DNA of 5,095 bases. It comes from CAYRML01 sp050942825. GTDB taxonomy: Bacteria; Bacillota; Dehalobacteriia; UBA4068. Positions 1 through 4,916 of this stretch are shown one piece after another; the stretch's first letter is position 1; each line of letters begins with the position of its first letter. The notes beneath the pieces were generated by a model that was not told where the DNA came from, did no database searches, and saw only the letters and a list, made by a program, of their open reading frames with translations. Location of the stretch: NCBI GenBank assembly GCA_050942825.1, contig JBMNOA010000081.1:1-5095 (forward strand), in the 5' to 3' direction. A program made the position numbers and the translations under genes.

Positions 1-57
1 ACATCAAATAAACATGAAGTAGAAATAATAGACCCTGATTATGATGATTGGCAATAA
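1..57 (+). CDS. 3' end of an unidentified convergent gene (partial)
   Basis: Reading from base 1 in frame, 18 codons are open and end at TAA (55-57). The peptide ends in the acidic tail DPDYDDWQ. The stop is followed at once by a hairpin with a T-rich tract on the plus strand (58-91), as expected for the end of a real gene. The gene would converge on spoIIR and share that terminator. The fragment is too short to assign a family or function. It could also be chance open frame, since 18 codons is little evidence on its own. Confidence 0.5.
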   Translation, partial: TSNKHEVEIIDPDYDDWQ

Positions 58-91
58 AAAAGGAAGAATCTCCAAGGAGATTCTTCCTTTT
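58..91. terminator. Bidirectional intrinsic terminator
   Basis: GGAAGAATCTCC (62-73) and GGAGATTCTTCC (76-87) are perfectly complementary, and flanking A and T runs extend the helix to about 58-91. The plus strand continues with TTTTCGTTTT. The minus strand continues with a run of T from the plus-strand AATAAAAAA. It therefore fits termination in both directions: for spoIIR on the minus strand and for the partial gene on the plus strand. Confidence 0.9.
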
Positions 92-120
92 CGTTTTAGC
101 TAAAAACTTATAAATGTATC

Positions 121-690
121 TTATCTGCCGAATAATTCATGAAATTTCAGACGTATTTGGATTTTATTGCCTGATACAGGAATACTATCCTCAGATGGGG
201 AATAGCTGGTGGAGACTTTGACATCCTTGGCTAAATCGACCAGGCAGAGCGGAGGAAAAAGTACACACCACCAATTTTTGCCTTTACCATCCCCTAAAAC
301 TACTCTGAGAGCATCATATTCTCCGGCCGGCAATACTGTATCCCGATATTTTCTGCTGGGAAATTCTGCTACTTCCAACTTAGCTTGAGCACTGTAGGGA
401 GCAATATCTTTCAAAACTTCGTTACAACGCTCTTCTATTTGGGGCAAATTAGCTGCTAAAGCATCGATAGCCTCTTGTTTGCTGGAAGAATCGGCCATGC
501 TATCAGAGAGTATATCCAAAATTTGATCACGGACAAATAATTTTACCTCTTGGTCATAGCTACTGTCGCTATTGGCTATTACATGCAGACGAAGAGGTGA
601 TTCCAGAGCGTTTTGATAAATGGAAAATCCGCCTATTCCCACTGTCAACAACATAGCGATCATGATACCATAGATTATTTTTTTTCTCAT
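121..690 (-). CDS. spoIIR: SpoIIR, forespore-secreted signal that activates SpoIIGA
   Basis: SpoIIR is made in the forespore and exported to the space between the two membranes. There it triggers SpoIIGA to process pro-sigma-E in the mother cell. The 189-residue protein starts with basic MRKK and a hydrophobic segment (about residues 5-25), consistent with a signal peptide or anchor. The family core follows: LRLHVIANSDS (33-43) and, near 117-152, a stretch containing VLPAGEYDALRVV and NWWCVLFPPLCLVD, which I recognise as typical of SpoIIR. The ATG at 688-690 has AAGGAG upstream, although the spacing of about 9-10 bases is slightly long. The gene starts 39 bases after the sigG stop with no terminator between them, so it probably shares the sigma-F promoter upstream of sigG. 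The bidirectional terminator at 58-91 follows it. Length and motifs look complete. Confidence 0.96.
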   Translation of the reverse strand: MRKKIIYGIMIAMLLTVGIGGFSIYQNALESPLRLHVIANSDSSYDQEVKLFVRDQILDILSDSMADSSSKQEAIDALAANLPQIEERCNEVLKDIAPYSAQAKLEVAEFPSRKYRDTVLPAGEYDALRVVLGDGKGKNWWCVLFPPLCLVDLAKDVKVSTSYSPSEDSIPVSGNKIQIRLKFHELFGR

Positions 691-729
691 TAATTTCGCT
701 CTCCTTTTTTACTACAACAGGGCCGTATT

Positions 730-1503
730 TTATTGGATATGCTTACGCAGATAAATCAGGGCCCCCTTTTCCAACCGAGAAACTTGTGCTTGGGAGATAC
801 CAATTTCTTCGGCTACTTCCATTTGCGTCTTGCCAGAAAAGAAGCGTAAATTCAAGATCTTTTTTTCTCTCTCGCCCAGATGCCTTAGCCCTTCTTTGAT
901 GTTAATGGATTCCAACCAGTTTTCATCGCAATTCTTCTCGTCACTCAATTGATCCATCACAAATATTTGATCACTGCTATCATGATAAATGGGTTCAAAC
1001 AAAGAGAGAGGCTCTTGGATAGCATCCAAGGCAAACACAACTTCTTCCTGCGGTAATTTTAGTTGTTTGGCTATTTCTTCTAAGAGAGGTTCTTTGCCGT
1101 TTTTATTGACCATTTCCTCTCTAACCTGCAAGGCCTTATAAGCTATATCCCGCAATGAGCGGCTGACTCTGATGGGATTATTATCCCGCAAGTAGCGGCG
1201 TATTTCTCCTATGATCATAGGCACCGCATAGGTAGAAAATCTTACATTTTGACTGAGATCAAAATTATCTGTTGCTTTAATAAGTCCTATACACCCGACT
1301 TGAAAGAGGTCGTCCAAATTTTCGCCTCTGTTATTAAATTTTTTAATCACGCTTAAAACCAGCCGTAAATTACCGCTCACCAGCTTTTCTCTGGCGCTTT
1401 CGTCACCGTTTTGCATATCATGGAATAATTGACGCATTGTTTCGTTTGATAAAACAGGCAGCTTGGAAGTATTAACGCCACAAATTTCCACTTTATTAAA
1501 CAA
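730..1503 (-). CDS. sigG: RNA polymerase sigma-G, late forespore sigma factor
   Basis: Sigma-G directs late forespore transcription, including spore DNA-protection and germination genes. With the start chosen here the product is 257 residues, close to the 260 of Bacillus subtilis sigma-G, and begins MFNKVEICGVNTSKLPVL, matching the family N-terminus. Region 2 spans about 36-108 (DDLFQVGCIGLIKATDNFDL, FSTYAVPMIIGEIRRYLRDN). Region 3 spans about 110-170 (IRVSRSLRDIAYKALQVRE, FALDAIQEPLSLFEPI). Region 4 spans about 206-257, with helix-turn-helix TQMEVAEEIGISQAQVSRLE. The start is TTG (1501-1503), because AAGGAGG lies exactly 8 bases upstream. The frame stays open to another TTG at 1534-1536, but that would put the Shine-Dalgarno inside the gene and add residues absent from relatives. 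A sigma-F promoter precedes the gene and spoIIR follows. Confidence 0.96.
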   Translation of the reverse strand: MFNKVEICGVNTSKLPVLSNETMRQLFHDMQNGDESAREKLVSGNLRLVLSVIKKFNNRGENLDDLFQVGCIGLIKATDNFDLSQNVRFSTYAVPMIIGEIRRYLRDNNPIRVSRSLRDIAYKALQVREEMVNKNGKEPLLEEIAKQLKLPQEEVVFALDAIQEPLSLFEPIYHDSSDQIFVMDQLSDEKNCDENWLESINIKEGLRHLGEREKKILNLRFFSGKTQMEVAEEIGISQAQVSRLEKGALIYLRKHIQ

Positions 1504-1511
1504 AACCGTTT

Positions 1512-1518
1512 CCTCCTT
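1512..1518 (-). promoter_or_regulatory. sigG ribosome binding site (decides TTG start)
   Basis: The minus strand reads AAGGAGG here, 8 bases before TTG at 1501-1503. No ATG lies nearby in frame. The near-ideal site and the match of the resulting N-terminus to sigma-G relatives fix the start at this TTG. Confidence 0.85.
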
Positions 1519-1554
1519 GTTGGGCCTCTTTATCAATGGCTTGATTATGGTTTC

Positions 1555-1583
1555 ATTATTACCGATTTACTCATCAAATATAC
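1555..1583 (-). promoter_or_regulatory. Sigma-F promoter of sigG-spoIIR
   Basis: The minus strand carries GTATA (1579-1583), a 15-base spacer and GGTAATAAT (1555-1563). This matches the sigma-F pattern as I know it (GYATA, about 15-16 bases, GGNNANANT) at every fixed position. Transcription would start near 1548, giving a leader of about 45 bases. The position upstream of sigG fits the known control of sigG by sigma-F. Sigma-G recognises related sequences, so autoregulation through the same site is possible. The T-tract of the sigE terminator ends where the -35 begins. Confidence 0.82.
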
Positions 1584-1617
1584 CTAAGAAAAAGCCACCT
1601 TCATGATGAAGACGGCT
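1584..1617 (-). terminator. Terminator of the spoIIGA-sigE operon
   Basis: On the minus strand the stem AGCCGTCTTC...GAAGGTGGCT (1593-1617) has 10 pairs, two of them G-U, and a loop of about five bases. It is followed by TTTTTCTT. It lies between sigE and the sigma-F promoter of sigG, separating the early mother-cell operon from the forespore transcript. Confidence 0.88.
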
Positions 1618-1625
1618 AAAATTTC

Positions 1626-1650
1626 AGATAAAATTTTAAAACTTTTATCT
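1626..1650 (-). repeat. A/T-rich inverted repeat after the sigE stop
   Basis: AGATAAAA and TTTTATCT form a perfect 8-bp stem around a 9-base loop, starting two bases past the sigE stop codon. It has no G/C-rich stem and no T-run directly after it, so it is more likely a 3' end stabiliser or accessory hairpin to the terminator just downstream than a terminator itself. Confidence 0.5.
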
Positions 1651-1652
1651 TG

Positions 1653-2372
1653 TTATTCTGCTTTACAGATGTCTTTTTTTAACTTGCGGATGATTCTTTT
1701 TTCCAATCTTGAGATATAGGATTGTGATATTCCCAATATTTGGGCTACCTCTTTTTGTGTTTTTTCTCTGCTGCCGTAAAGGCCGAAGCGCATTTCCAGA
1801 ATTGTTTTTTCTCGCTGGCTTAATTTACCCATAGCAGAAAAAAGTAATTTTTTTTCAACTTCTTCTTCTATGGCTTTATAAATAATATCATTATCGGTTC
1901 CTAATACATCTGATAAAAGTAATTCATTACCATCCCAATCGATATTGAGTGGCTCATCAAGTGATATTTCGGTTTTCAATTTATTAGTACGGCGTAAATA
2001 CATCAATATTTCATTTTCGATACAGCGAGAGGCATAGGTAGCTAATTTTATCTTTTTATCGGGATCAAAGGTGTTGACGGATTTTATCAAACCTATGGTC
2101 CCGATCGAGATCAAGTCTTCAATGCCCACACCTGTGTTTTCAAATTTTCGCGCTATATAAACCACTAGGCGCAGATTGCGTTCTATCAAGATCTGACGCA
2201 CCGACATTTTCCCTTTAGCAAGATCCAACAAAAGGATTTTTTCCTCATCAGAACTCAAAGGGGGAGGCAAAACTTCGCTGCCCCCTATATAATAAATGCC
2301 CTTGCGACGAATGCCCAAACGCCATAAATATTCCTGTATTATTAATAAGAAACGCCACCATAAATTCATCAT
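1653..2372 (-). CDS. sigE: Pro-sigma-E, early mother-cell sigma factor
   Basis: Sigma-E directs early mother-cell transcription after its pro-sequence is removed by SpoIIGA. The 239-residue protein has an N-terminal pro-sequence (1 to about 27) rich in aromatic and basic residues (MMNLWWRFLL..., RLGIRRKGI). It leads into YYIGGSEVLPPPLS. Tyr27-Tyr28 coincide with the cleavage site known in B. subtilis sigma-E, so the pro-sequence has the same length. Region 2 includes LIERNLRLVVYIARKFENTG (62-81), DLISIGTIGLIK and LATYASRCIENEILMYLRR. Sigma-E-typical LNIDWDGNELLLSDVLGTD follows (142-160). Region 4 has KTQKEVAQILGISQSYISRL. The ATG at 2370-2372 has AAGGAG 8 bases upstream. It overlaps the spoIIGA stop by ATGA, so translation is probably coupled. 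A second ATG directly follows. Confidence 0.98.
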   Translation of the reverse strand: MMNLWWRFLLIIQEYLWRLGIRRKGIYYIGGSEVLPPPLSSDEEKILLLDLAKGKMSVRQILIERNLRLVVYIARKFENTGVGIEDLISIGTIGLIKSVNTFDPDKKIKLATYASRCIENEILMYLRRTNKLKTEISLDEPLNIDWDGNELLLSDVLGTDNDIIYKAIEEEVEKKLLFSAMGKLSQREKTILEMRFGLYGSREKTQKEVAQILGISQSYISRLEKRIIRKLKKDICKAE

Positions 2373-3322
2373 GCTCGCAGCTCCTTTTTCTCATTTCTGA
2401 TACTCAAAGGTTGAGATATCTCTAATACATCAGGGTTGATAATGGCTTGATATGAATCATCTTTACCGAGCTTTTGCCTATAGAGTGCAACGATGACTTG
2501 ATCAGTTTCTCGCTTTTGTTCATCATATATGATTATTTTATCAGGTTTAAAACCCAGTAACATACCATGATGCTTGCCTATAGAAGCGAAAGGTATTAGC
2601 CGCAAACGTTTTTCCCAGCCGTCAATATTGCCCTTTTGTAAAATTTGAGTTGGGTCGCTATCACCATATGATTCAAACAATTCTCTCAGACCTTGCGGCA
2701 AAAGAGGTCTTAAGCCTTGGTATTCAGCCACGATAACAGGATTAGTGCTTATAGGGTCAGCCAAATCATTACCCGTATCTATCAAAGCTGCTATAAAACA
2801 TCTGTGACCTTGAGCGAATATTTCTAAATTAACTTTAAAGTTTTCTTTATTCCAATTTTTTTTGATCCACAGAAAGCTTTTTCTGGCCAATACTATAGCC
2901 ATCATGAGGGCAAAAACCAAAGAGGTCCAGCGTACTATCTCGGTACCGGCAATATTTATACCTGAGCCGGCCAATAATGATGATCCTCCCAAGACTGCGC
3001 CGGCCATAGCAAAACTGATCAGATAAAAAGCTCCTATACACTGCAAAAAAGAGGCAAAACCACGGTAAGGGAAAGCTATACGTAAAAGCAATAAGGAAAA
3101 GGCTAACTTTAAGATCAAAGAGTATAAGTAAGAAAGATCGGGGAATATGATCCCTACCCCATATAATGCTCCTATAAAAGCAGCCAATAAAAGACGAGGA
3201 TAATTGGCCTTTATACGTAAAAAGCGTCCCGTGGCCCACAGGATGAAGAAATCCAAAAAAAAGTTTAGGAAGAAAAGTACATCAGCATAGATGGTATATG
3301 TTTGTATATAATGTTGTATCAT
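2369..3322 (-). CDS. spoIIGA: SpoIIGA, membrane aspartic protease processing pro-sigma-E
   Basis: SpoIIGA sits in the septal membrane of the mother cell and, once activated by SpoIIR, cleaves pro-sigma-E. Residues 1 to about 150 are strongly hydrophobic with about five membrane segments (near 10-30, 43-60, 65-82, 88-115, 130-147). A soluble C-terminal domain follows, with the catalytic motif LIDTGNDLADPI. Its Asp182 corresponds to the active-site Asp183 of the B. subtilis enzyme. The family fold needs a dimer to form a pepsin-like site. At 317 residues the length is normal, with a few extra residues before YADVLFFLNFFLDF compared with B. subtilis. The ATG at 3320-3322 has AAAGGAG about 5 bases upstream. 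The stop overlaps the sigE start, the conserved protease-substrate operon. Confidence 0.96.
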   Translation of the reverse strand: MIQHYIQTYTIYADVLFFLNFFLDFFILWATGRFLRIKANYPRLLLAAFIGALYGVGIIFPDLSYLYSLILKLAFSLLLLRIAFPYRGFASFLQCIGAFYLISFAMAGAVLGGSSLLAGSGINIAGTEIVRWTSLVFALMMAIVLARKSFLWIKKNWNKENFKVNLEIFAQGHRCFIAALIDTGNDLADPISTNPVIVAEYQGLRPLLPQGLRELFESYGDSDPTQILQKGNIDGWEKRLRLIPFASIGKHHGMLLGFKPDKIIIYDEQKRETDQVIVALYRQKLGKDDSYQAIINPDVLEISQPLSIRNEKKELRA

Positions 3323-3361
3323 TTACTCTCCTTTCCTAAAAAAAAATTTTTTATTATATAA

Positions 3362-3393
3362 AATATATGAGCAACAACCTTTTACTATGTCAA
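3362..3393 (-). promoter_or_regulatory. Candidate spoIIGA-sigE promoter with long spacer
   Basis: The minus strand has TTGACA (3388-3393) and, after 20 bases, TATATT (3362-3367). A 22-base spacer would instead give TATTTT (3360-3365). The B. subtilis spoIIG promoter also combines a good -35 with a long 22-base spacer and depends on Spo0A. The layout here suggests the same type of activator-dependent sigma-A promoter. An alternative -10, TATAAT at 3353-3358, has no good -35 at normal distance. The exact -10 is uncertain. Confidence 0.55.
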
Positions 3394-3409
3394 GTTTGGA
3401 TTACCAAAC
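3394..3409. promoter_or_regulatory. Perfect inverted repeat abutting the spoIIGA -35
   Basis: GTTTGG and CCAAAC form a perfect 6-bp inverted repeat around a 4-base centre, directly upstream of the TTGACA box. It has no T-run after it in either direction, so it reads as a possible operator or activator site rather than a terminator. It does not match the Spo0A box TGTCGAA, so the binding protein is unknown. Confidence 0.45.
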
Positions 3410-3415
3410 ACCTAG

Positions 3416-3460
3416 AATTATAAAAGACGGCGTTTGCAAAAAGCGTCGCAAACCGCCGTC
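3416..3460 (-). terminator. Terminator of the SASP gene
   Basis: On the minus strand GACGGCG-G-TTTGC (3460-3448) pairs with GCAAACGCCGTC (3437-3426). This gives 12 pairs with one bulged base and a 10-base loop, followed by TTTTATAATT. It lies 38 bases after the SASP stop and insulates spoIIGA from upstream transcription. Confidence 0.92.
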
Positions 3461-3498
3461 TCATCAAAGCAAATATTTATATTTAATTGCATCTTATG

Positions 3499-3717
3499 CT
3501 AATTATCTTCTCTATCATTGTCATAAAGATTTTTTTTGCGGCGAGAAAATATTCCGCCCAAACGGCCTGATTCCACCGCTGAAAGAGCAGACCAGCCATC
3601 ATTTTCTACTTTATGCCAAATGCCCATCTCTTTGGCTATCTCTATTTTCAAATCGTCCCAATCCTGAGGCCTCTTCTTCATCACACTTTTTTTCGACCGC
3701 TTAATTTTTTCTGCCAT
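3499..3717 (-). CDS. Divergent small acid-soluble spore protein, alpha/beta type
   Basis: Alpha/beta SASPs coat and protect spore DNA and are degraded at germination by the protease GPR. The 72-residue protein has a basic N-terminus (KIKRSKKSVMKKR) and the first conserved SASP helix DLKIEIAKEMGI (22-33). The GPR-type site E-IA-E is present, with cleavage expected after Glu26. A second conserved part, GWSALSAVESGRLGG (41-55), corresponds to the SRQNGSVGG region of classic SASPs. A basic and acidic tail follows. The Trp-rich GW and ESGR variant is one I associate with clostridial minor SASPs, so subclass is uncertain. The ATG at 3715-3717 is preceded by GAGGTGA. A GTG at 3724-3726 lies inside that site and is rejected. 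A sigma-G-like promoter and a strong terminator make it monocistronic. Confidence 0.83.
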   Translation of the reverse strand: MAEKIKRSKKSVMKKRPQDWDDLKIEIAKEMGIWHKVENDGWSALSAVESGRLGGIFSRRKKNLYDNDREDN

Positions 3718-3722
3718 GATTA

Positions 3723-3729
3723 TCACCTC
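3723..3729 (-). promoter_or_regulatory. SASP ribosome binding site (decides ATG start)
   Basis: The minus strand reads GAGGTGA, a close match to the 16S anti-Shine-Dalgarno complement, 5 bases before the ATG at 3715-3717. The alternative GTG start in the same frame overlaps this site and could not use it. Confidence 0.8.
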
Positions 3730-3735
3730 ATAGGC

Positions 3736-3765
3736 TATTTTGAGACTTATTTTTATTTTTTATTC
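3736..3765 (-). promoter_or_regulatory. Candidate sigma-G promoter of the SASP gene
   Basis: The minus strand has GAATA (3761-3765), an 18-base spacer and CAAAATA (3736-3742). Sigma-G promoters as I know them read roughly GNATR, 17-18 bases, CATNNTA; only the third base of the -10 deviates. SASP genes are classic sigma-G targets, which supports the call. The predicted start near 3729 falls at the edge of the ribosome binding site, so the leader would be very short. A/T-richness makes a chance match possible. Confidence 0.5.
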
Positions 3766-3770
3766 TTTTA

Positions 3771-4403
3771 CTATTTTAAAATAATAAATCCTTCTTCTCC
3801 CAAATCTAATAAAGAGCCTGTTCCCAACGTTATTTCCATAAATTCTTTTTTTATTTGTGACTCTTGGTCATAGGGAACAAGAATAGTAAAAGCTATAATT
3901 TGGTCAAATAGCCTTTTTTCTATAGGATATTGACGCTTGCCAAGCCAAGTCTCCACTTTGCCGCAATAATGATAGTCAAAAGTAATCTGATACTTCTTAG
4001 CCGGTATTTTTTTTACTATCACTGCTGCCGCAATAGCCATAGCGGCAGCTTTTCCATAGGCTCTTGTCAATCCTCCGCTGCCCAGTAGAATACCGCCGAA
4101 ATAGCGTGCAACTACGATAGCTGTATTTTTGAGACCCGATTTATCTATAGCCTCGAGCGTTGGTTTGCCGGCTGTGCCGGAAGGCTCTTTATCATCTGTA
4201 TAACGTTTTATTTGATTATCGTCTCCTATTTGATAAGCATAGACATGGTGTTTGGCATCATGATGTTTATTTTTTATACTTTCGATGAAAGCCTGAGCCT
4301 CATCTTCTGTTTCTACAGGACAGGCATAGGCAATAAATAGTGATTTTTTTTCTTGTAATTGTGCCGAACTTTTTTGGGCTATACTATAAAATTCTCTGGC
4401 CAT
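3771..4403 (-). CDS. yigZ: YigZ/IMPACT-family protein (UPF0029 + DUF1949)
   Basis: This belongs to the YigZ/YvyE family, related to eukaryotic IMPACT. The bacterial members lack a firmly established function, and a role in translation or RNA binding has been proposed. In the 210-residue product the N-terminal IMPACT domain (about 18-125) contains KKSLFIAYACPV, the His-rich HHDAKHHVYAYQIG, then DDKEPSGTAGKPTLEAI (70-86) and VVARYFGGILLGSGGLTRAYG (97-117), all typical of the family. The C-terminal part (about 138-205) fits the DUF1949 domain. The ATG at 4401-4403 is preceded by AGGAGG with 4-base spacing. An upstream in-frame ATG at 4445 has no ribosome binding site and adds 14 residues absent from relatives. 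No clear promoter lies in 4404-4504, so it may be read from the RNA region upstream. It is the only non-sporulation gene that can be named here. Confidence 0.92.
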   Translation of the reverse strand: MAREFYSIAQKSSAQLQEKKSLFIAYACPVETEDEAQAFIESIKNKHHDAKHHVYAYQIGDDNQIKRYTDDKEPSGTAGKPTLEAIDKSGLKNTAIVVARYFGGILLGSGGLTRAYGKAAAMAIAAAVIVKKIPAKKYQITFDYHYCGKVETWLGKRQYPIEKRLFDQIIAFTILVPYDQESQIKKEFMEITLGTGSLLDLGEEGFIILK

Positions 4404-4407
4404 ACTG

Positions 4408-4413
4408 CCTCCT
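4408..4413 (-). promoter_or_regulatory. yigZ ribosome binding site
   Basis: The minus strand reads AGGAGG four bases before the ATG at 4401-4403. It selects this start over the in-frame ATG at 4443-4445, which lacks any purine-rich site. Confidence 0.75.
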
Positions 4414-4511
4414 AAAGTCACTGTAATAAATATTTTATTCCACATTATTATGGGATTTTCCTGCCACAGGAGATAGAGAACTGCTACCTGGATATATTAT
4501 TGGCAATAAAT

Positions 4512-4562
4512 AAGATGGGTAGGCTTTCAATCCCCTATTTACGGGATCAGCCTACCCATCTT
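4512..4562 (-). terminator. 14-bp hairpin ending the candidate RNA
   Basis: AAGATGGGTAGGCT (4512-4525) and AGCCTACCCATCTT (4549-4562) are perfectly complementary. An inner stem, ATCCC/GGGAT (4530-4534, 4543-4547), closes the loop further. On the minus strand ATTTATTGCC follows, a moderate T-rich tract; the plus strand has none. It is probably an intrinsic terminator, though leaky readthrough into yigZ is possible. Confidence 0.7.
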
Positions 4563-4590
4563 GAGGTGTACTGCTAATTAGTACGACCTC
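4563..4590 (-). repeat. Hairpin adjoining the terminal stem, with embedded AGGAGG
   Basis: GAGGT-GTAC pairs with GTAC-G-ACCTC, 9 pairs with one bulged base around a loop of nine bases. It abuts the terminal 14-bp stem with no gap, so the two helices could stack. On the minus strand the 5' arm includes most of AGGAGG (4587-4592), but no start codon follows at a useful distance. Confidence 0.55.
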
Positions 4591-4651
4591 CTTTCAATAT
4601 TGCCCCTTTTCCTATGTTGATATCTATCATACTTAGGAATTATCGGTTTTG

Positions 4652-4693
4652 TCTCAAGCATCAAAGTAATTTTTCAATTCCTTTGACTTGAGA
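4652..4693 (-). repeat. 17-bp hairpin with GAAA tetraloop inside the candidate RNA
   Basis: On the minus strand TCTCAAG and TCAAAG pair with CTTTGA and CTTGAGA, separated only by a two-base bulge. A G-A mismatch and AATT/AATT then close a GAAA (GNRA) loop. This is 17 Watson-Crick pairs in 42 bases. It lacks a T-run, so it is an internal RNA element, not a terminator. Confidence 0.65.
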
Positions 4694-4801
4694 GCCTTGC
4701 GTCATCTTTTGATCCTTACTTATGTAAATTGTCTTTATGAGGCGTGGATTCCTGATTTTTAAGGGTATCTGTTTTTACTTGATCCATGTAAATGAATTTT
4801 A

Positions 4802-4848
4802 GTAATCAGCCATAACCCCAGTAACCCTACGGTTAAGCAGTTAATTAC
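4802..4848 (-). repeat. Branched hairpin inside the candidate RNA
   Basis: On the minus strand GTAATTA (4842-4848) pairs with TGATTAC (4802-4808), one pair being T-G. Inside it TAACC (4831-4835) and GGTTA (4822-4826) form a 5-bp stem with a four-base loop. A second GGGGTT nearby could compete for the same AACC. Confidence 0.45.
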
Positions 4849-4863
4849 ACTATTTCCTCTATT

Positions 4864-4916
4864 AAAAAACCTAACATATTTTGTAAGTGATCTCAGACTT
4901 ACAACACCGATTTAGG
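4864..4916 (-). terminator. Promoter-proximal hairpin followed by T6 (possible early terminator)
   Basis: On the minus strand CCTAA (4912-4916) pairs with TTAGG (4870-4874). Within it TTGTAAGT (4897-4904) pairs perfectly with ACTTACAA (4881-4888) around an 8-base loop. TTTTTT (4864-4869) follows the outer stem directly. It could end a short RNA of about 85-90 nt or act as an attenuator. The interior between the two stems is unpaired, so strength is uncertain. Confidence 0.45.

Noticed and set aside
691..760. GCATA near the sigG 3' end as a sigma-F or sigma-G -35 for spoIIR
   Set aside because: No matching -10 at the proper distance.
2847..3239. Long minus-strand frame in another phase inside spoIIGA
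   Set aside because: The overlapping spoIIGA frame carries family motifs and the DTGN site; this frame has none and is a shadow.
3387..3873. Plus-strand frames opposite the SASP, its terminator and the end of yigZ
   Set aside because: They run through a terminator hairpin and antisense to recognisable genes, with no ribosome binding sites.
4661..4705. 14-codon minus-strand frame (MTQGSQVKGIEKLL) with AAGGA seven bases upstream
   Set aside because: It coincides with the 5' arm of the 17-bp hairpin and has no family resemblance; chance is likelier, although a leader peptide cannot be excluded.
4716..4787. 23-codon minus-strand frame starting MDQVKTDTLK
   Set aside because: No ribosome binding site, very short, and inside the structured RNA.
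4695..4860. Fragments resembling known RNAs: GACGCAAGGC (c-di-GMP riboswitch-like) and AGAGGAAA (RNase P-like)
   Set aside because: The surrounding conserved segments of those RNAs are missing, so the matches are coincidental.
4889..4896. CTGAGA in a loop, as in TPP riboswitches
   Set aside because: It sits in a hairpin loop and the partner TPP elements are absent.
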